Source of the DNA: Pollenia angustigena
Taxonomy: Eukaryota > Arthropoda > Insecta > Diptera > Polleniidae
NCBI GenBank assembly: GCA_930367215.1
Contig: OV884058.1
Span: forward strand, 110,011,802 to 110,075,801
Direction: 5' to 3'
DNA: 64,000 bases
The notes beneath the pieces were generated by a model. The model was given only the letters and a program-made list of their open reading frames with translations, did not search any database and had not been told where the DNA came from. Position numbers and translations under genes: made by a program. Positions within the stretch are counted from its first letter, which is position 1. Each line of letters begins with the position of its first letter. This document shows, piece by piece, positions 1 to 10,434 of the stretch.

Positions 1-21
1 GTGAGATAGTGTAATTTAGCC
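1..21 (+). mobile_element. 3' tail of a TTAA-flanked MITE (family M1, copy d)
   Basis: The first bases (GTGAGATAGTGTAAT then TTAGCC) match the right end of the full copies at 8801-9152 and 55591-55924. The following TTGA is a decayed TTAA target site. The rest of the element lies left of the window. Confidence 0.7.
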
Positions 22-92
22 TTGAGAAGTTATGTACGAATTAGTACCAACAACCTTTGAGTTTGCCAACAAAAAACGCTTCGCAACTTCTG

Positions 93-740
93 TGGTGCGA
101 TTCACTAACTTTTAACGATCCGACAATCGTAATATTTGTCGACATTTATATTCGCTTGCAGTAACGATAGTGTGATTCTGTAATTTTTTTTAACGATAGT
201 ACACAGCTGTTTTTTTGTAACATCTCTGTCTACAAAATGTTAAAAAAAAAACGAAAAGCACAAAAGAGAATAAAATAAAAACATATGAAATTGTTCTTAA
301 CCCCCCTTGTTACACATGTTTTTTCATTCAAAATGCATTGAAAAAGGTCTGGCCAGACTCATAAGTAAGACGAAGGGTTAATTTGTGGGTTTATATTTTT
401 TTTGTGAATTTTACATTTAGAATTTAATTTTTGTTCTTAATTTGCTTTCTTTTTGGAAATTTTGAATTTATTATTTTGTTTTTGTTCATACATATACATA
501 TGAATATATCTTTGTATGTATGTAAGCTATTTTAAACATAAAAACCATTTTATCGATAAAATAAACACACACTAAATTATTGTTGCTTAGATAACGACAA
601 AAAAATTGCTTAAATTAACAGCTGACTTTAAACGACAGCGAATATCGTTAAAAATTTTACAGAATAGCATATTCGATAAATTTTCGTTATACTTATTTTA
701 ACGATTCGATTGTCGTTATAAAAGTTAGTGAATCGCACTA
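93..740. mobile_element. Long-TIR non-autonomous DNA element
   Basis: Inverted ends share GTGCGATTCACTAACTTTT and further TAACGA-rich sequence over roughly 100 bp. A 3-bp CTG flanks both sides (90-92 and 741-743). The interior is AT-rich and holds no coding sequence that I recognise. The superfamily is not determined. Confidence 0.65.
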
Positions 741-867
741 CTGGTAAATTTTTTTTTGCTCTTGTTGCCATGGTTTTATGTTCTTTTGTAAGAGACGTGC
801 TTATGTCGTGATTTGCTACGCGTGAGTCAGTCATTGGTGCGGCCGGGGATATATTTACAATTATAAT

Positions 868-1059
868 CAGCCTTATTCTGTGAATACTTTGGATTGAAGG
901 TTTCCTTGATATTTAAAAATTGGTTAAAGAGCCTTGTTTCTTGGGAAAATCGACAGTGTAATTTTTTGTGAAGATTAAAGGACACAGGCTGTGTGTCACT
1001 TTAATATTTTACAAAAAACGACACTGTTGATGATGATAACGACAACCGGAATAGGGCTG
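868..1059. mobile_element. CAGCC-type MITE with 3-bp TSD (AAT)
   Basis: The ends read CAGCCTTATTCTG and, inverted, CAGCCCTATTCCGG. AAT is duplicated at 865-867 and 1060-1062. The core (a TTTTTTGT stem around AAGATTAAAGGACACAGG) is shared with the copy at 22558-22697, so the two belong to one family. Confidence 0.8.
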
Positions 1060-1109
1060 AATGATTTGAACAAACGAGTGCGTGAAAATAAAAATTAAAT
1101 TCTCACGCA

Positions 1110-1560
1110 CTCACAAACTAACTTAAGTTTATAAAAAAAACTATTTTTGATACCGCAAAGCTCATCAATGTTGTGACCAGTCGCCATAATGGTGCAATTG
1201 TCCGCAAAGGTGATAACCTCGTTGGGAGTTTAGAGAGTTAGAAGTTAAATAGGAGTAGTGACAGGACCTCGCCCTGAGGGTCCCTCTGTTAAACTCTACG
1301 GTGTTTTGAGCATCTGTCTCTTAACTCCACAAACGGCTGCCTGCCACTCCGATAATTCATTATCTATCTTCGTGTTGTTGGGCATTGTGGACTGCAGGCT
1401 GTTTTGCAAGAATGTGGCGTGACTAACGTGACTTAGTCACTCAAGAGCCACTAGGATAGTACGCTGACTAGGCCTCTGCTGGATTAAGACCTCTAAGATC
1501 CTGTAATTCCTGCAATTGTTTTAGAACTGCGGCCACTTTATAATTAAATTTTGTAAAGTG
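1110..1560 (-). pseudogene. Jockey-clade-like LINE reverse transcriptase fragment
   Basis: Read on the minus strand, this stretch gives broken but ordered RT motifs. First comes RTILVAL-like sequence (in another frame), then HATFLQNSLQSTMPNN, then an ELSEWQAAV block resembling the usual YLSGRQAAVE. Next is PQGEVLS followed by LLLFNF with stops, and last EVITFADNCTIMATGHNIDE. The catalytic YADD box has become FADN. Several stops and frameshifts make it inactive. The 5' and 3' ends of the element are missing. The motif order and wording match Jockey-type non-LTR retrotransposons as I know them; the clade is an inference. Confidence 0.8.
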
Positions 1561-1834
1561 TCAATTTTACTTAGTCCTCCCAGGAGGTTGCGTTTATGCA
1601 CATTAAGTTTGTACACTTCCCTTGTCGTTGCATTAAAATAAGAGGTTTTTTAAAGACTGCGGCCGAGTGGTATTATGGAAATATATAGCCACAAGGATTT
1701 TTGTGTACTAGACTAGTCCAGGATATGTATTTTTTGTAGGGGATGAAGATTTTAGGTTGTGAAATTACTTTCGTTTATACAGGGAATAGAGTCGGTCTAT
1801 AGTGATTATAAAAACTATGTAACTAAGCAGCATT
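1561..1834. other. Intron, no feature recognised
   Basis: AT-rich sequence with a few GC-rich patches (GACTGCGGCCGAG near 1657). I find no coding pattern, TIR or TSD. It may be residue of the neighbouring LINE. Confidence 0.4.
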
Positions 1835-1946
1835 TTACGGTTCACAACTCAACTCAGTTGAGTTGTAAATCCGACAACTAGTTGTGTAAACCTTAATACA
1901 AAAATTAAAAAATTACAACTCAACTGAGTTGAGTTGTGAATCGTAA
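1835..1946. repeat. Palindrome-ended mini-element (112 bp)
   Basis: The ends are inverted copies (TTACGGTTCACAACTC against TTACGATTCACAACTC). Each also contains its own short palindrome, ACAACTCAACT facing AGTTGAGTTGT. The structure is a small foldback without coding capacity. No clear TSD. Confidence 0.7.
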
Positions 1947-2315
1947 TAGAGGCCTACACAAACAAAATACGAAGAACGATTTTCGAATTGCGGTCATATT
2001 TGCTTTTCAAATATATTCAAAGATTATTGAAATAATATTGATTGCTGAATCCCTTTATTAAACTTTTTTAAAGATTTCCTCTTCTAATTCTGATACAGTG
2101 TTTTCATCTGTTTCTTAATTTTTGAAACAAAAACTTGCTAAAAGATGTTTTTTTCGTCAAATTTTGTTTTAATTTTTTTTTGGTTAAGGCCGTTCGCGTT
2201 TTAAGTAACGATATTATTATTCGTTTAAGAACTTTAAAAAAATTAATAACCTTTAACTTTTTTTTGATAAATTTTAAAAAAATTTTGCTAATAAATAATA
2301 TTTCTTATATTTTAG

Positions 2316-2628
2316 ACTGATTTATGCGGTATTAAATGGCGCAAATTTGTTAACAATGAGCGACCAAATGCATCCAGTGATCCACTGGATGATCCAATAT
2401 TACGCTCCTATTCTAGATGTATGCAAGCTGACATTCTATGCGTCTGGAGACGTGTTCAGTCTACCAGACAAGATAACTCAGATCCAAGTGCAATGTTTGA
2501 TGTGGTTAACACATCAAAAGTGCATCCACCACTGTCACTAGCTGCCGCCAAAGAATTATGGATATTTTGGTATGGTGAAGAGCCTGATTTAACTGATTTG
2601 GTGGATGCTGATTTATTAAAAGTAGCAG
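2316..2628 (+). CDS. skd: MED13 (skuld) exon A, N-terminal Med13_N region
   Basis: This exon encodes 104 codons of Mediator subunit 13. In the kinase module (MED12, MED13, CDK8, cyclin C), MED13 joins the kinase to core Mediator in the nucleus and modulates RNA polymerase II transcription. The reading begins TDLCGIKWRKFVNNERPNAS and includes QADILCVWRRVQST and the very conserved AAAKELWIFWYGEEPDL. This is nearly identical to fly skd as I know it and sits at the start of the Med13_N domain. The acceptor is TTTTAG at 2311-2315 and the donor is G|GTAAGT at 2629. The exon starts in phase 0 and carries one base over. The initiator exon is outside the window. An upstream ATG-started frame overlapping this exon is only intron read-through. 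Confidence 0.97.
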
Positions 2629-3316
2629 GTAAGTTTCTAAAGTAATTTATTTCATATTGTCCACCATTGGGGACTCAAGATTTTTTTTTACCCGATTTTG
2701 AATAAATATATGTATGTATATATGTATATACATAAATATATATATAAATTATAATTGAATTTGAATAAGAAAAAATTGGAGAATAGAAAAAATTCCCGTG
2801 TAATTTTTAATCATAGTTCGGTTAATTATCTCTATGTAATTAGTTTAAAAAACCATTAACATTGGCTGACATTTCAAGGTCATACAGAAAGAACTTTTAA
2901 CAAACGAGTTTTTAGTTGATTTTTTTTGAATTGTATCATAATCGAATCTTTTTGGAAATAAGCTTCGAGAGGAAAATAACCGCATATAAGCTCATTAACA
3001 TTAATGTATTGAATAAAATGACCTCTGGGTGGCCTAAATTATTAAAAGTTTTATAGATTTTCCTCTCTTAGGGGATCAGAGAAGGAGAAATCTTTAAAAG
3101 CAACGAATCTTTTACTTGCTCCTTAGAGCAAGTGGAAGTAGTTGCAGGGAAGGGAATAAAAAAAGAGTAAGCGAATGAGTTAATCGTAAGAGGAGATTGG
3201 GGTATTCGTGGTTATGCTTACCTTAGGGTGGAGGGTGCCTTGTGAAAAGAAGAACGCGGTGGATGCAAATGTTTGACTTCACAATAATCTTTTATTGTTA
3301 AACAAATTATAATTTT
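2629..3316. repeat. Intron with TATG/TA microsatellite and a dispersed repeat
   Basis: A TATGTATA-type simple repeat lies at about 2704-2750. Positions 2934-2996 resemble 4483-4545 (shared ATCATAAT, AAATAA and CGCATA-AGCTCATT blocks), so both are parts of one dispersed repeat, perhaps an LTR-retrotransposon remnant. No coding sequence recognised. Confidence 0.5.
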
Positions 3317-3560
3317 CAGCCATGTCACAGATTACAATTCCGTTCGGAAACGGAATTCATTCCGTATTTTGGTGTTTCAGAAAATGATGAAAAAAAATTT
3401 CGGAATGAAACCATTTTCGTTATCATGCACGGAATGGGATTTTTTTGTATCTGAAAGGCCAAAAAACTATCAAAATACACATTCTATCAATAAACAAATA
3501 TGTTTTCTTCAATTCCGAACGGAATCATTTCGAACGGAATTGTACTCTGTGACATGGCTG
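3317..3560. mobile_element. CAGCCATGTCAC-type MITE with 3-bp TSD (TTT)
   Basis: The ends are inverted copies: CAGCCATGTCACAGATTACA at left and CAGCCATGTCACAGAGTACA read inward from the right. TTT flanks both sides (3314-3316, 3561-3563). Several GAACGGAAT / ATTCCGTTC motifs sit inside the ends. No transposase. The CAGCC terminus and 3-bp TSD resemble 868-1059, but the interior is different. Confidence 0.85.
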
Positions 3561-3563
3561 TTT

Positions 3564-4067
3564 GAGTTACTTTTAATTTTATAAATTCAGTTTACTTTTA
3601 TTTTAATAAAAATGGTTATTTAATAATTTTAACTTTTGAGGTTCATTTTAATTATAAATTCAATTAACTTTTAATGACTGCTATGGTGGAGCGTCAAATG
3701 GGGAATGAATAACTTTTTATCAACTTAACCGCATGTACCTTAGCCCTTTTTTCTCTGCCAAGCCAGGCTTGACAGTTCGGTCTCGACGAGTACTAAATTT
3801 CACATTTTTAATTCACAATAATTCAGTATTCAATCATATTACATTTCAATTTTTAATTCACAATTATTACTGATTGAAACTAACCGTTATTTTAAATTGA
3901 CAAATTCAATTTCATTCAAGACAAAAATTATATTAATACAAAATGCAATTGGCAAAATAAGAAATATTTAAAATACAAAATATATAAAAAACAAGTGTGT
4001 ACAATGTAGATTGTACATGTATATATTAAACATGTATAAGCTATAGCAACTAGGCCTTAAGCTAAGA
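3564..4067. other. Intron, no feature recognised
   Basis: AT-rich sequence with short ATTTTTAATTCACAAT repeats near 3808-3875. A GC-richer island around 3735-3800 could be an LTR fragment, but nothing decides it. Confidence 0.35.
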
Positions 4068-4658
4068 ATCATAAATGATACTCTAGTTGTGAGAAATAGT
4101 ATCCTATCGATGAATCACTTCAAAGAGTCATTTGTGAAACAATTTGATGATTCCTTTTTGAGCATATGAATGAATCATATCGTCGGATTAGAGTGTAAAC
4201 CTGCTAACTCCCTTTTAACAAATTTTACAGGAGAGACAAAAAACTTTTTATTTTTCCTATTTGCTGCTTGAGAGAAAACCAAAAATATTTTTGATTTGAC
4301 ACAATTCAGGACTCAAATTGAAGAAAAACTTCATGCTGGCCGACGAGGCATATCTTTGTCTACCATACGGCATTAAAATCTCAATTTATTTAAAAAGTTG
4401 ATTTAGCAGGTTTACACTCTAAGCCGACGATATATGAATCCTTTTTCATCATCACCCAAATGCTAGCTGCGCTAGAATTTTGTATCATAATTGAAACTTT
4501 GAGGAATCAGCTTCAAGAACAAAATAAACGCATATGAGCTCATTTTTCGATCATAAATGATACTGTTGTTGTGAGAAAATGGTACCCTGCCGATGAATCA
4601 CCGCAAAGAATAATTTGTGATACAATTTCCTGATTCCTTTTGAGCATATGAATGAATC
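4068..4658 (+). repeat. Direct pair of a ~110-bp dispersed repeat
   Basis: Positions 4068-4176 and 4550-4658 are diverged direct copies, with shared pieces such as ATCATAAATGATACT and GAGCATATGAATGAATC. The first copy is interrupted by the MITE at 4177-4433; the second shows the empty site. The pair lies just upstream of the gag remnant, so it could belong to that element. Confidence 0.75.
4177..4433. mobile_element. hAT-like MITE inserted in a repeat
   Basis: The TIRs read ATATCGTCGG + TTAGAGTGTAAACCTGCT, with one mismatch in between. ATGAATC is duplicated at 4170-4176 and 4434-4440. The uninterrupted paralogue at 4658 shows the empty site. The 7-8 bp TSD suggests hAT. Confidence 0.8.
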
Positions 4659-4765
4659 CCTTTTCAATCGCTCAATCAATACTTCAACCCGAGAATCTAC
4701 GCAACTTTTTGGACTCACTCCAATTAGCAGACACTATTAAAGGTCCTCACGAATAAATAGCGGTA

Positions 4766-5064
4766 TCCCTAATAAAGACGAAACTAAAGGGAACTGCTAG
4801 AAATCTAATAAAAATGAATCATCAATCAGTGAAATCATAAATAAACTAACTAACTCGGTGAAAGGAGAAACAGTCGAGGTCTTGTCACTTAAAATAATGA
4901 ACATTAGGCAAAATAATAAATCCGCTAATGGTTATTGCAGCGAAATAGAAACACTGGTCAAATCACTTGAAAGTGCATACATAATATCAATGAATCCTTT
5001 TTCAAACGCTCAAGTGATAAATCAGTTTTTAAACATTAAAAGTGATCTGAGAAGACTCATTTAG
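4766..5064 (+). pseudogene. Degenerate LTR-retrotransposon gag-like fragment
   Basis: The + strand reads SEIINKLTNSVKGETVEVLS, then KIMNIRQNNKSANGYCSEI and ETLVKSLESAYI. This Gln/Asn-rich helical pattern (KGE..EVL...I..LRQN.KS...Y..EIE.L...LE.AYI) resembles capsid regions of insect LTR retrotransposon Gag proteins. Stops occur upstream (for example in TKGNC followed by a stop). The frame ends at 5064 without a nucleocapsid knuckle, and no pol follows. The family is not assigned. It could also be a Gag-derived fragment carried by another repeat. Confidence 0.5.
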
Positions 5065-7796
5065 GTGATTTTACAAAAAAACAATCTTCCAAAAGTTAGC
5101 TGGGATACAATATTGCATTGAAATCATCACACATAGATATCATATTAAATTACACTTATAATTTCTACATATCGTAACTTTAATTAAGAAAAGTCGTATC
5201 TAATATTTTTTTAAGGTTGAGCATAAAACTTGATAAAAAAGAAAATATAAAAAAGCTCAAAAATTTTGAATGTATTCTGGTTATCAGTTTGATCAGTTCG
5301 AAACCTGACATTATACAAGGCTAAAAAATGCGGTAAATGATTTAAAAAATACTAAAATAAATAATGCTAATTTTTTTCAATATTTGTGTTAAAAATTTAT
5401 TAATAATATGAAATTTTATTCGAAAACAAATAAATTTTAGTGTCTCATTTTTAACAAAGTTCAAATATATATAAGATAGTTAATATTTAAACAAGTGGGT
5501 AGATTTTGATAAAGTATCAGCTCGCAAGACCTCAGACACAAGTAAAATACAAACAATTTCATTTCTATGATTTGCTCTGATTCAAAAAATTGTATTAAAT
5601 GATTGGACCAGTTTCATTCTTACAGTTTATGAAATGCTGGATTTTTTAAATTATTTGTTCAGCAGTTTAGAGCAAACATTTTTTTTTTTAGATATTTCAT
5701 TGGATTGACTATATATATAATCACGATGGGTAGTGCAAAGTGTGCGAACGATGCCAATGTGTGAAAAAATGCGGTTTGATACTAATAATGTTTTAAGGCT
5801 TTTTTTCGCTTTAAAATAAAAATCAGTTGCAATTTTATTCGGGGTTTTGACTGGTTTCTGAACTTATATTCACGACGATTGAACATATAATTCCAGAGTG
5901 GTAAAGGCTGAAGGCTGTGCTGGAAAACTAAAGAAGTGTTACTCTCAAAATCTGGACAACCTCAAAGAAATCTCGCGCTCTAAACTAATACTAATACTTC
6001 TACTTTTCTTTCTTTAGCGCATCCTAATAAGCCCAAGAACATTTTAGTAAACACTCAATAAATACATATGGGCATTTCCTGGGGTCACGAACGTACTGGT
6101 TTTTGTAATTGGCTTGTACCGGTCGCAAAAAAACTTAATACTCAATTTACAATTGATTATAATGGAGAGATTATGAAGAGAGAGTGCAAACATAACATAT
6201 TTTTTGCATGTAGTAAAATAATTATATAAACACGTCTTTAGAAGTAGCTTAAAAACGAAAATATAACATTTTCTAGTTTCCAGTCCAATTTCCTCAAGTA
6301 AAACAGCTGAGGTACATATGCTACGAAACGATTCTTTTATAAAAACATAGACTTCTTTTATAATAATAAACAATAAACGACGATGATTATCAACATTTTA
6401 TTTTTCCATCCTGGTTGACCATTTTGAGGAATAGGTATGTATATTTTAAGTGCGGCTTGAAAACGTCCGAATCTTTATGTTGTACGTAAATCTGCATCGC
6501 ATTATAAGACGAGTTGACTTAATAAACAGTTACTCTAATTAAAAATTGTATACACATTTTAACCAATTATCAGGGAAAGTTTTTATATGTACAAAAACAT
6601 TTAAGCAAAACGAAAAAGCTAAATAACATAGCAAACCAAAGAAGAACATTGCAGAAATACTTATAATTGTTATTCTGTTTAGTAAATTGTTGACTGAAAA
6701 TATATTGTTAAAATTATATATTAAAATTTCTTTAATGATACGATATTCTATCCAATATCCCAACATAGTCGTTGATGACGTTAATGAAATCTAACATTAG
6801 TTAAGAAATTTATTGCTATACAAATTTCAAAAAATTTTTGCGAAATAAGCAAAACTTTTTTTAAGCAATAAGTCGAAAAAACATGCCTTGCTAATTGCAG
6901 CAACTACTTGTAGTGTACATATTCCTACAACTTGTAATTACCTTGAAAACTTTAAAATAATTAACTTTGTTTTAGTATATTAACTAAAATTACAAATAAA
7001 AAAATTATTGTGTGTGTATGAAAAATTGTTCACAATGGCTAATAATATTCGCATTGTATTGTACGGATGAAGCTTTTATTTACCAATACATATTTATACA
7101 AGTTTGTCTCGTCTCTATAGCGAATATATCTTTTTGAGGTTATTCAACCTGTTTTGCATTGTTTTTTATACCTGATGTTGTATTTTAAACATTAAGAGAT
7201 AAAATGGCAGTATTTCATAAGAAAAATTAATTTACAATTGCACACATATTTCAGATCAGTTAACTAAAACTTTATAATAATATAAAATTGAACAAGGATT
7301 GCCTACTAGTTTTTATCAAATTTTAAATTAAAATTAAATATTTCGGAAATATAACATAATTTTTATATTATTTCAGCTTAAATAACCTAAACCTAATAAA
7401 TATCCTACTAGAATTTTAAAAACCTTCAGTGTATGACCACAGCTTGATATCGACAAATGCAAAGACTGATTATGACTGCAAACGTTTTTAAATTTAGCTA
7501 CTTAATGCCTAAATTGGCAACACTGATCACCAAGGGCAATGCTAAGTCATTTGACTCTTAATAGTTAATAAAAGGTCGAAGTGGAAGGGTCTCAAAAAGC
7601 GATTCCACCTTTCTTTTATTTACATTTCTTTTATACAACATATATTTGTCAGATTTACAATTCATATGTAATTGCACAAATCTGTCAAAATTGACAAATA
7701 CGGAAGGTTTATAGTTTTTGTTTTCACACGTTCGTTTTTGGTTTCATATGACATAACCGAAGAACACCCATTGTGTAAAGTGAACCAATCTTTTTT
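5065..7796. other. Intron, mostly unrecognised; two dispersed repeat fragments
   Basis: Positions 5722-5785 (CACGATGGGTAGTGCAAAGT) match the inverted right end of the element at 59090-60247. Positions 6285-6440 are an inverted, diverged copy of 38345-38475 (shared TTCCTCAAGTAAAACAGCTG). The rest is AT-rich. The longer open frames here are hydrophobic, AT-driven and not credible genes. Confidence 0.5.
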
Positions 7797-7880
7797 TATT
7801 TAATACGATTTTTCATACTACAAAGTGTGAGTGTCTTTTTCCTATGTATTGTTAATTAATGAATCTGCTGAGAGAGAGAA
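7797..7880 (+). repeat. Dispersed repeat, copy 1 (copy 2 at 33416-33502)
   Basis: The two stretches share TTAATACGATTT, ACTACAAAG-GTGAGT and TAATTAATGAA-TGCTGAG in the same order and orientation over about 85 bp. No coding sequence. Probably fragments of one transposon. Confidence 0.7.
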
Positions 7881-7912
7881 CTTTTTTATTTTGGTAGGAT
7901 TAAGGTCTGGAT

Positions 7913-8034
7913 CAGAATTAAGTAGTTGTAGTAGTAGCTTAAACTGACGAATGCTCTGTAGCGGAACAAAGTTTAAAATTTCGAATTTTGCGCTTCCACT
8001 TCAACTGCAACGACCACTACAACTACGTATTCTG
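7913..8034. mobile_element. Short MITE candidate
   Basis: Imperfect inverted ends CAGAATTAAGTAGTTGTAGT and CAGAATACGTAGTTGTAGTG are separated by about 80 bp. No convincing TSD. Confidence 0.55.
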
Positions 8035-8096
8035 CTGATATTTTTTTGAAACTGCCGTTTTAATTTTTGACAGCTTGCAGCGTTACTCGTAACGTT

Positions 8097-8176
8097 GTGA
8101 TTTTGCTTCCCAGGCTATTTTTGCGGCAAAGAAAATTTATTGGAAGCCGCAAAAATAGCCTGGGAAGCAAAATCAC
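8097..8176. repeat. Perfect 31-bp inverted repeat with 18-nt loop
   Basis: The left arm 8097-8127 (starts GTGATTTTGCTTCCCAGG, ends TTTTTGCGGC) is the exact reverse complement of 8146-8176. The RNA would form an 80-nt stem-loop without mismatch. It is either a minimal foldback/MITE or a hairpin-RNA source. No TSD is obvious. Confidence 0.9.
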
Positions 8177-8800
8177 CTGAAATAATTAATAATTTAATAT
8201 CCTCTATGCCTAAAAGATGTGTGTGTGTCATCCAAAATAAAGGATTCGCAGCGAAATATTGATTTCAATAGATTTTTTTTGTACCTTAAATTGGGGGTGC
8301 TTTAGTTTAGTCCGCTTATATTTGCGACTTAAAATATTTTTTGAATTTAAACTTTTGTTTTATTAAATTCTGAATTTCTTAAGTTTGTGTTTTCAATAAA
8401 AAAGATATAAATAAATAAAAAAAATAAAAAAAAAAATTTAATACTGTTGTTTTCTTAAAAAAATGTACTGAGGGGGGTGCTTAGGTTTTGTCCGATACTG
8501 TATGTTATTAGTTTTTTAAAGCAGAAAAGTGGCATCATTGCTTTAGTTGCGTGTGCGTTTTAATCACACTTGTCTTTGCAACATCGTCATTGTTTTTATT
8601 GGGCTTTGATGATGTTGCATTAATATGAACTCTACATAAGCTTTTTTCTAAATGAAAAACCAAGTCATAATACTGTCGGCCAAACGAACGAAGTCAGTGT
8701 ATGAATTTTAACACAATACAATACAAACAGTTGGTTTGCAAAAAGTGTTGCCAATATCTATTTTTAAGAAAGAATTAAAAAAACCGAAAATACCTATTAA
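8177..8800. other. Intron with a short direct repeat
   Basis: GGGGGTGCTTTAGTTTAGTCCG (near 8291) recurs in diverged form near 8472 (GGGGGGTGCTTAGGTTTTGTCCG). Such ends are common on Tc1-like elements, but no inverted partner is seen. Nothing else recognised. Confidence 0.4.
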
Positions 8801-9152
8801 GGCTAGATTACACTATTATACTTTGTATTAATACATGTCAAAAACTCAAGTAATATTACAAAGTGTGATAGTGTGAATGCAATGTGTCACGAAAATGACA
8901 AGTATTAAGAAAAAAGTTTGACATCCCATACGACTTCATCGTTTTTTGAAAAATTTCAAAACAATAATACTTTTCATTGGATCAGGGTTGCATTTTATTT
9001 CATGTGTGAGTGTTTATACTTTGTGAGATGGTGTGAACACGAACTGTCATGTTACATTAGATTTTTTGACAGTCGCAACAAAACTCATTAGATTTCTATC
9101 TCACAAAGTATTATGGAATACGTAAGGCTTGTGAGATAGTGAATTCTAGGCT
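8801..9152 (+). mobile_element. TTAA-flanked MITE, family M1, copy a
   Basis: TTAA lies on both sides (8797-8800, 9153-9156). The ends read GGCTAGATTACACTA and, inverted, GCCTAGAATTCACTA. It is alignable along its length with 55591-55924, and in reverse with 47812-48136. The interior contains CATTGGATCAGGGTTGCATT and TTTTTTGACAGTCGCAAC. No open frame. A TTAA target fits piggyBac- or Kolobok-type transposases. Confidence 0.9.
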
Positions 9153-9156
9153 TTAA

Positions 9157-9915
9157 TAAATATAAGAAATAATTAATGTTTAATATAATCTTAAACGTAC
9201 ATATTTATTAATATAAACGTATGTTTTTTTTTCCTAAAATCAGTGTTGCCATTTTGACGATTTTCGGATATTTTGGCACTTTTTTGGTCTCGTTACACTT
9301 TTATTTTTTCCGAATACATACAATAAAAAAAAAACGGTATTTTTCTTATTTTCCATTTTTTTGTGGCGCTTATTAACAACAATGTTATTTTGTTTTTTTT
9401 TTTGCAATTTATGCGCTTTTTTTGTTACCAAATATCTCGTACTCGATCTAAAAGGCTAACTTCCTTAAACTTTAAAATTGCTGCAAAAATATCGCTAGAT
9501 AGTATTGCTGCAAAAAATATCATCGAAGATTCGTTGCAAAAATAGAAAAATAAAAAATAAACTTGATGACTTTTGTATTATTATTTGTATACTTTATTAT
9601 TTGTATACTTTCGTTGCCTTACTCAAATGCCGAATTTTATTGAATTTTTTTAAAACAAAAAGATTAGAAATCGATTTTTTTTAAGCTCAGCCAATCATTA
9701 TTGCACAATAAATATGGTCTATAACAAGAAAAAGTTTTTTGTTGCAATTACAAATTGCCTAAAAATTAATTCAAATCAAACTTATTAAATATGTGTGTAT
9801 CGGAATATTTCATTTAAACCGTTTTCTGGCGCGATGACAACGATTATAAAACAAATATATCTATTTGAAAATCAAACGACTTTTCTAAAAAAAACGTTAT
9901 CTTTATTTTGTTTAT
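9157..9915. other. Intron, no feature recognised
   Basis: CAGTGTTGCCATTTTGACGA at 9241 looks like a hAT terminus, but no partner with a matching TSD was found. The rest is AT-rich. The two small open frames on opposite strands here are artefacts of A/T runs. Confidence 0.35.
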
Positions 9916-9918
9916 TTA

Positions 9919-10431
9919 GAGCCACTTTTTGGGTTAGAGATTAGCGATTAAATTAACTTTAATCTTGGTATTTACTTTTTGAGTTGTATTTTTTTGCTAG
10001 TTTAAGCGGCCAACGGTGGTGGTTTAAACCTAAACTTAAACTGCCAACATACACATGTTTAACATAAAGAACTTGCAAAAATATAAACAAAAAATACATT
10101 GTAAAACATTGCTTAGCACTTTTATATAATTTTTCCATTCTATATTTTTTCTGTAATATATTTTTTCTTTAAACGCAAAAAATTTCTACCTTGTAAACAA
10201 TATTAAATTCTCGTATTGTCTTCTTCTTCTTTGAAAACATCCATATTGCTTGATAAAAAGTTGATATTTGCAAAAAATGTTGCCATTTATTTGTGCTCAG
10301 TATGGTAGCGCTACATGGTTTAAGCCACCACACAAAAATATCAAATTCAATTGATACTAGATTAACTTAATTCTCAGATTAGCTAATTATAGAATAAAAT
10401 TAACTTTAATCTCAAACCCAAAAAGTGGCTC
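9919..10431. mobile_element. Non-autonomous element with TTA TSD (Harbinger-like)
   Basis: The TIRs read GAGCCACTTTTTGGGTTAGAGATT and GAGCCACTTTTTGGGTTTGAGATT at the two ends (first 18 bp identical). TTA is duplicated at 9916-9918 and 10432-10434. A subterminal AATTAACTTTAATCT is also repeated in both arms. The 3-bp TTA target fits PIF/Harbinger. No transposase. Confidence 0.85.
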
Positions 10432-10434
10432 TTA

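Noticed and set aside
2929..5064. Complete LTR retrotransposon
   Set aside because: Only a gag-like fragment and short repeats are visible; no paired LTRs, primer-binding site or pol.
6044..6373. 109-codon minus-strand frame
   Set aside because: It overlaps a dispersed repeat fragment (6285-6440) and shows AT-driven composition; no motif.
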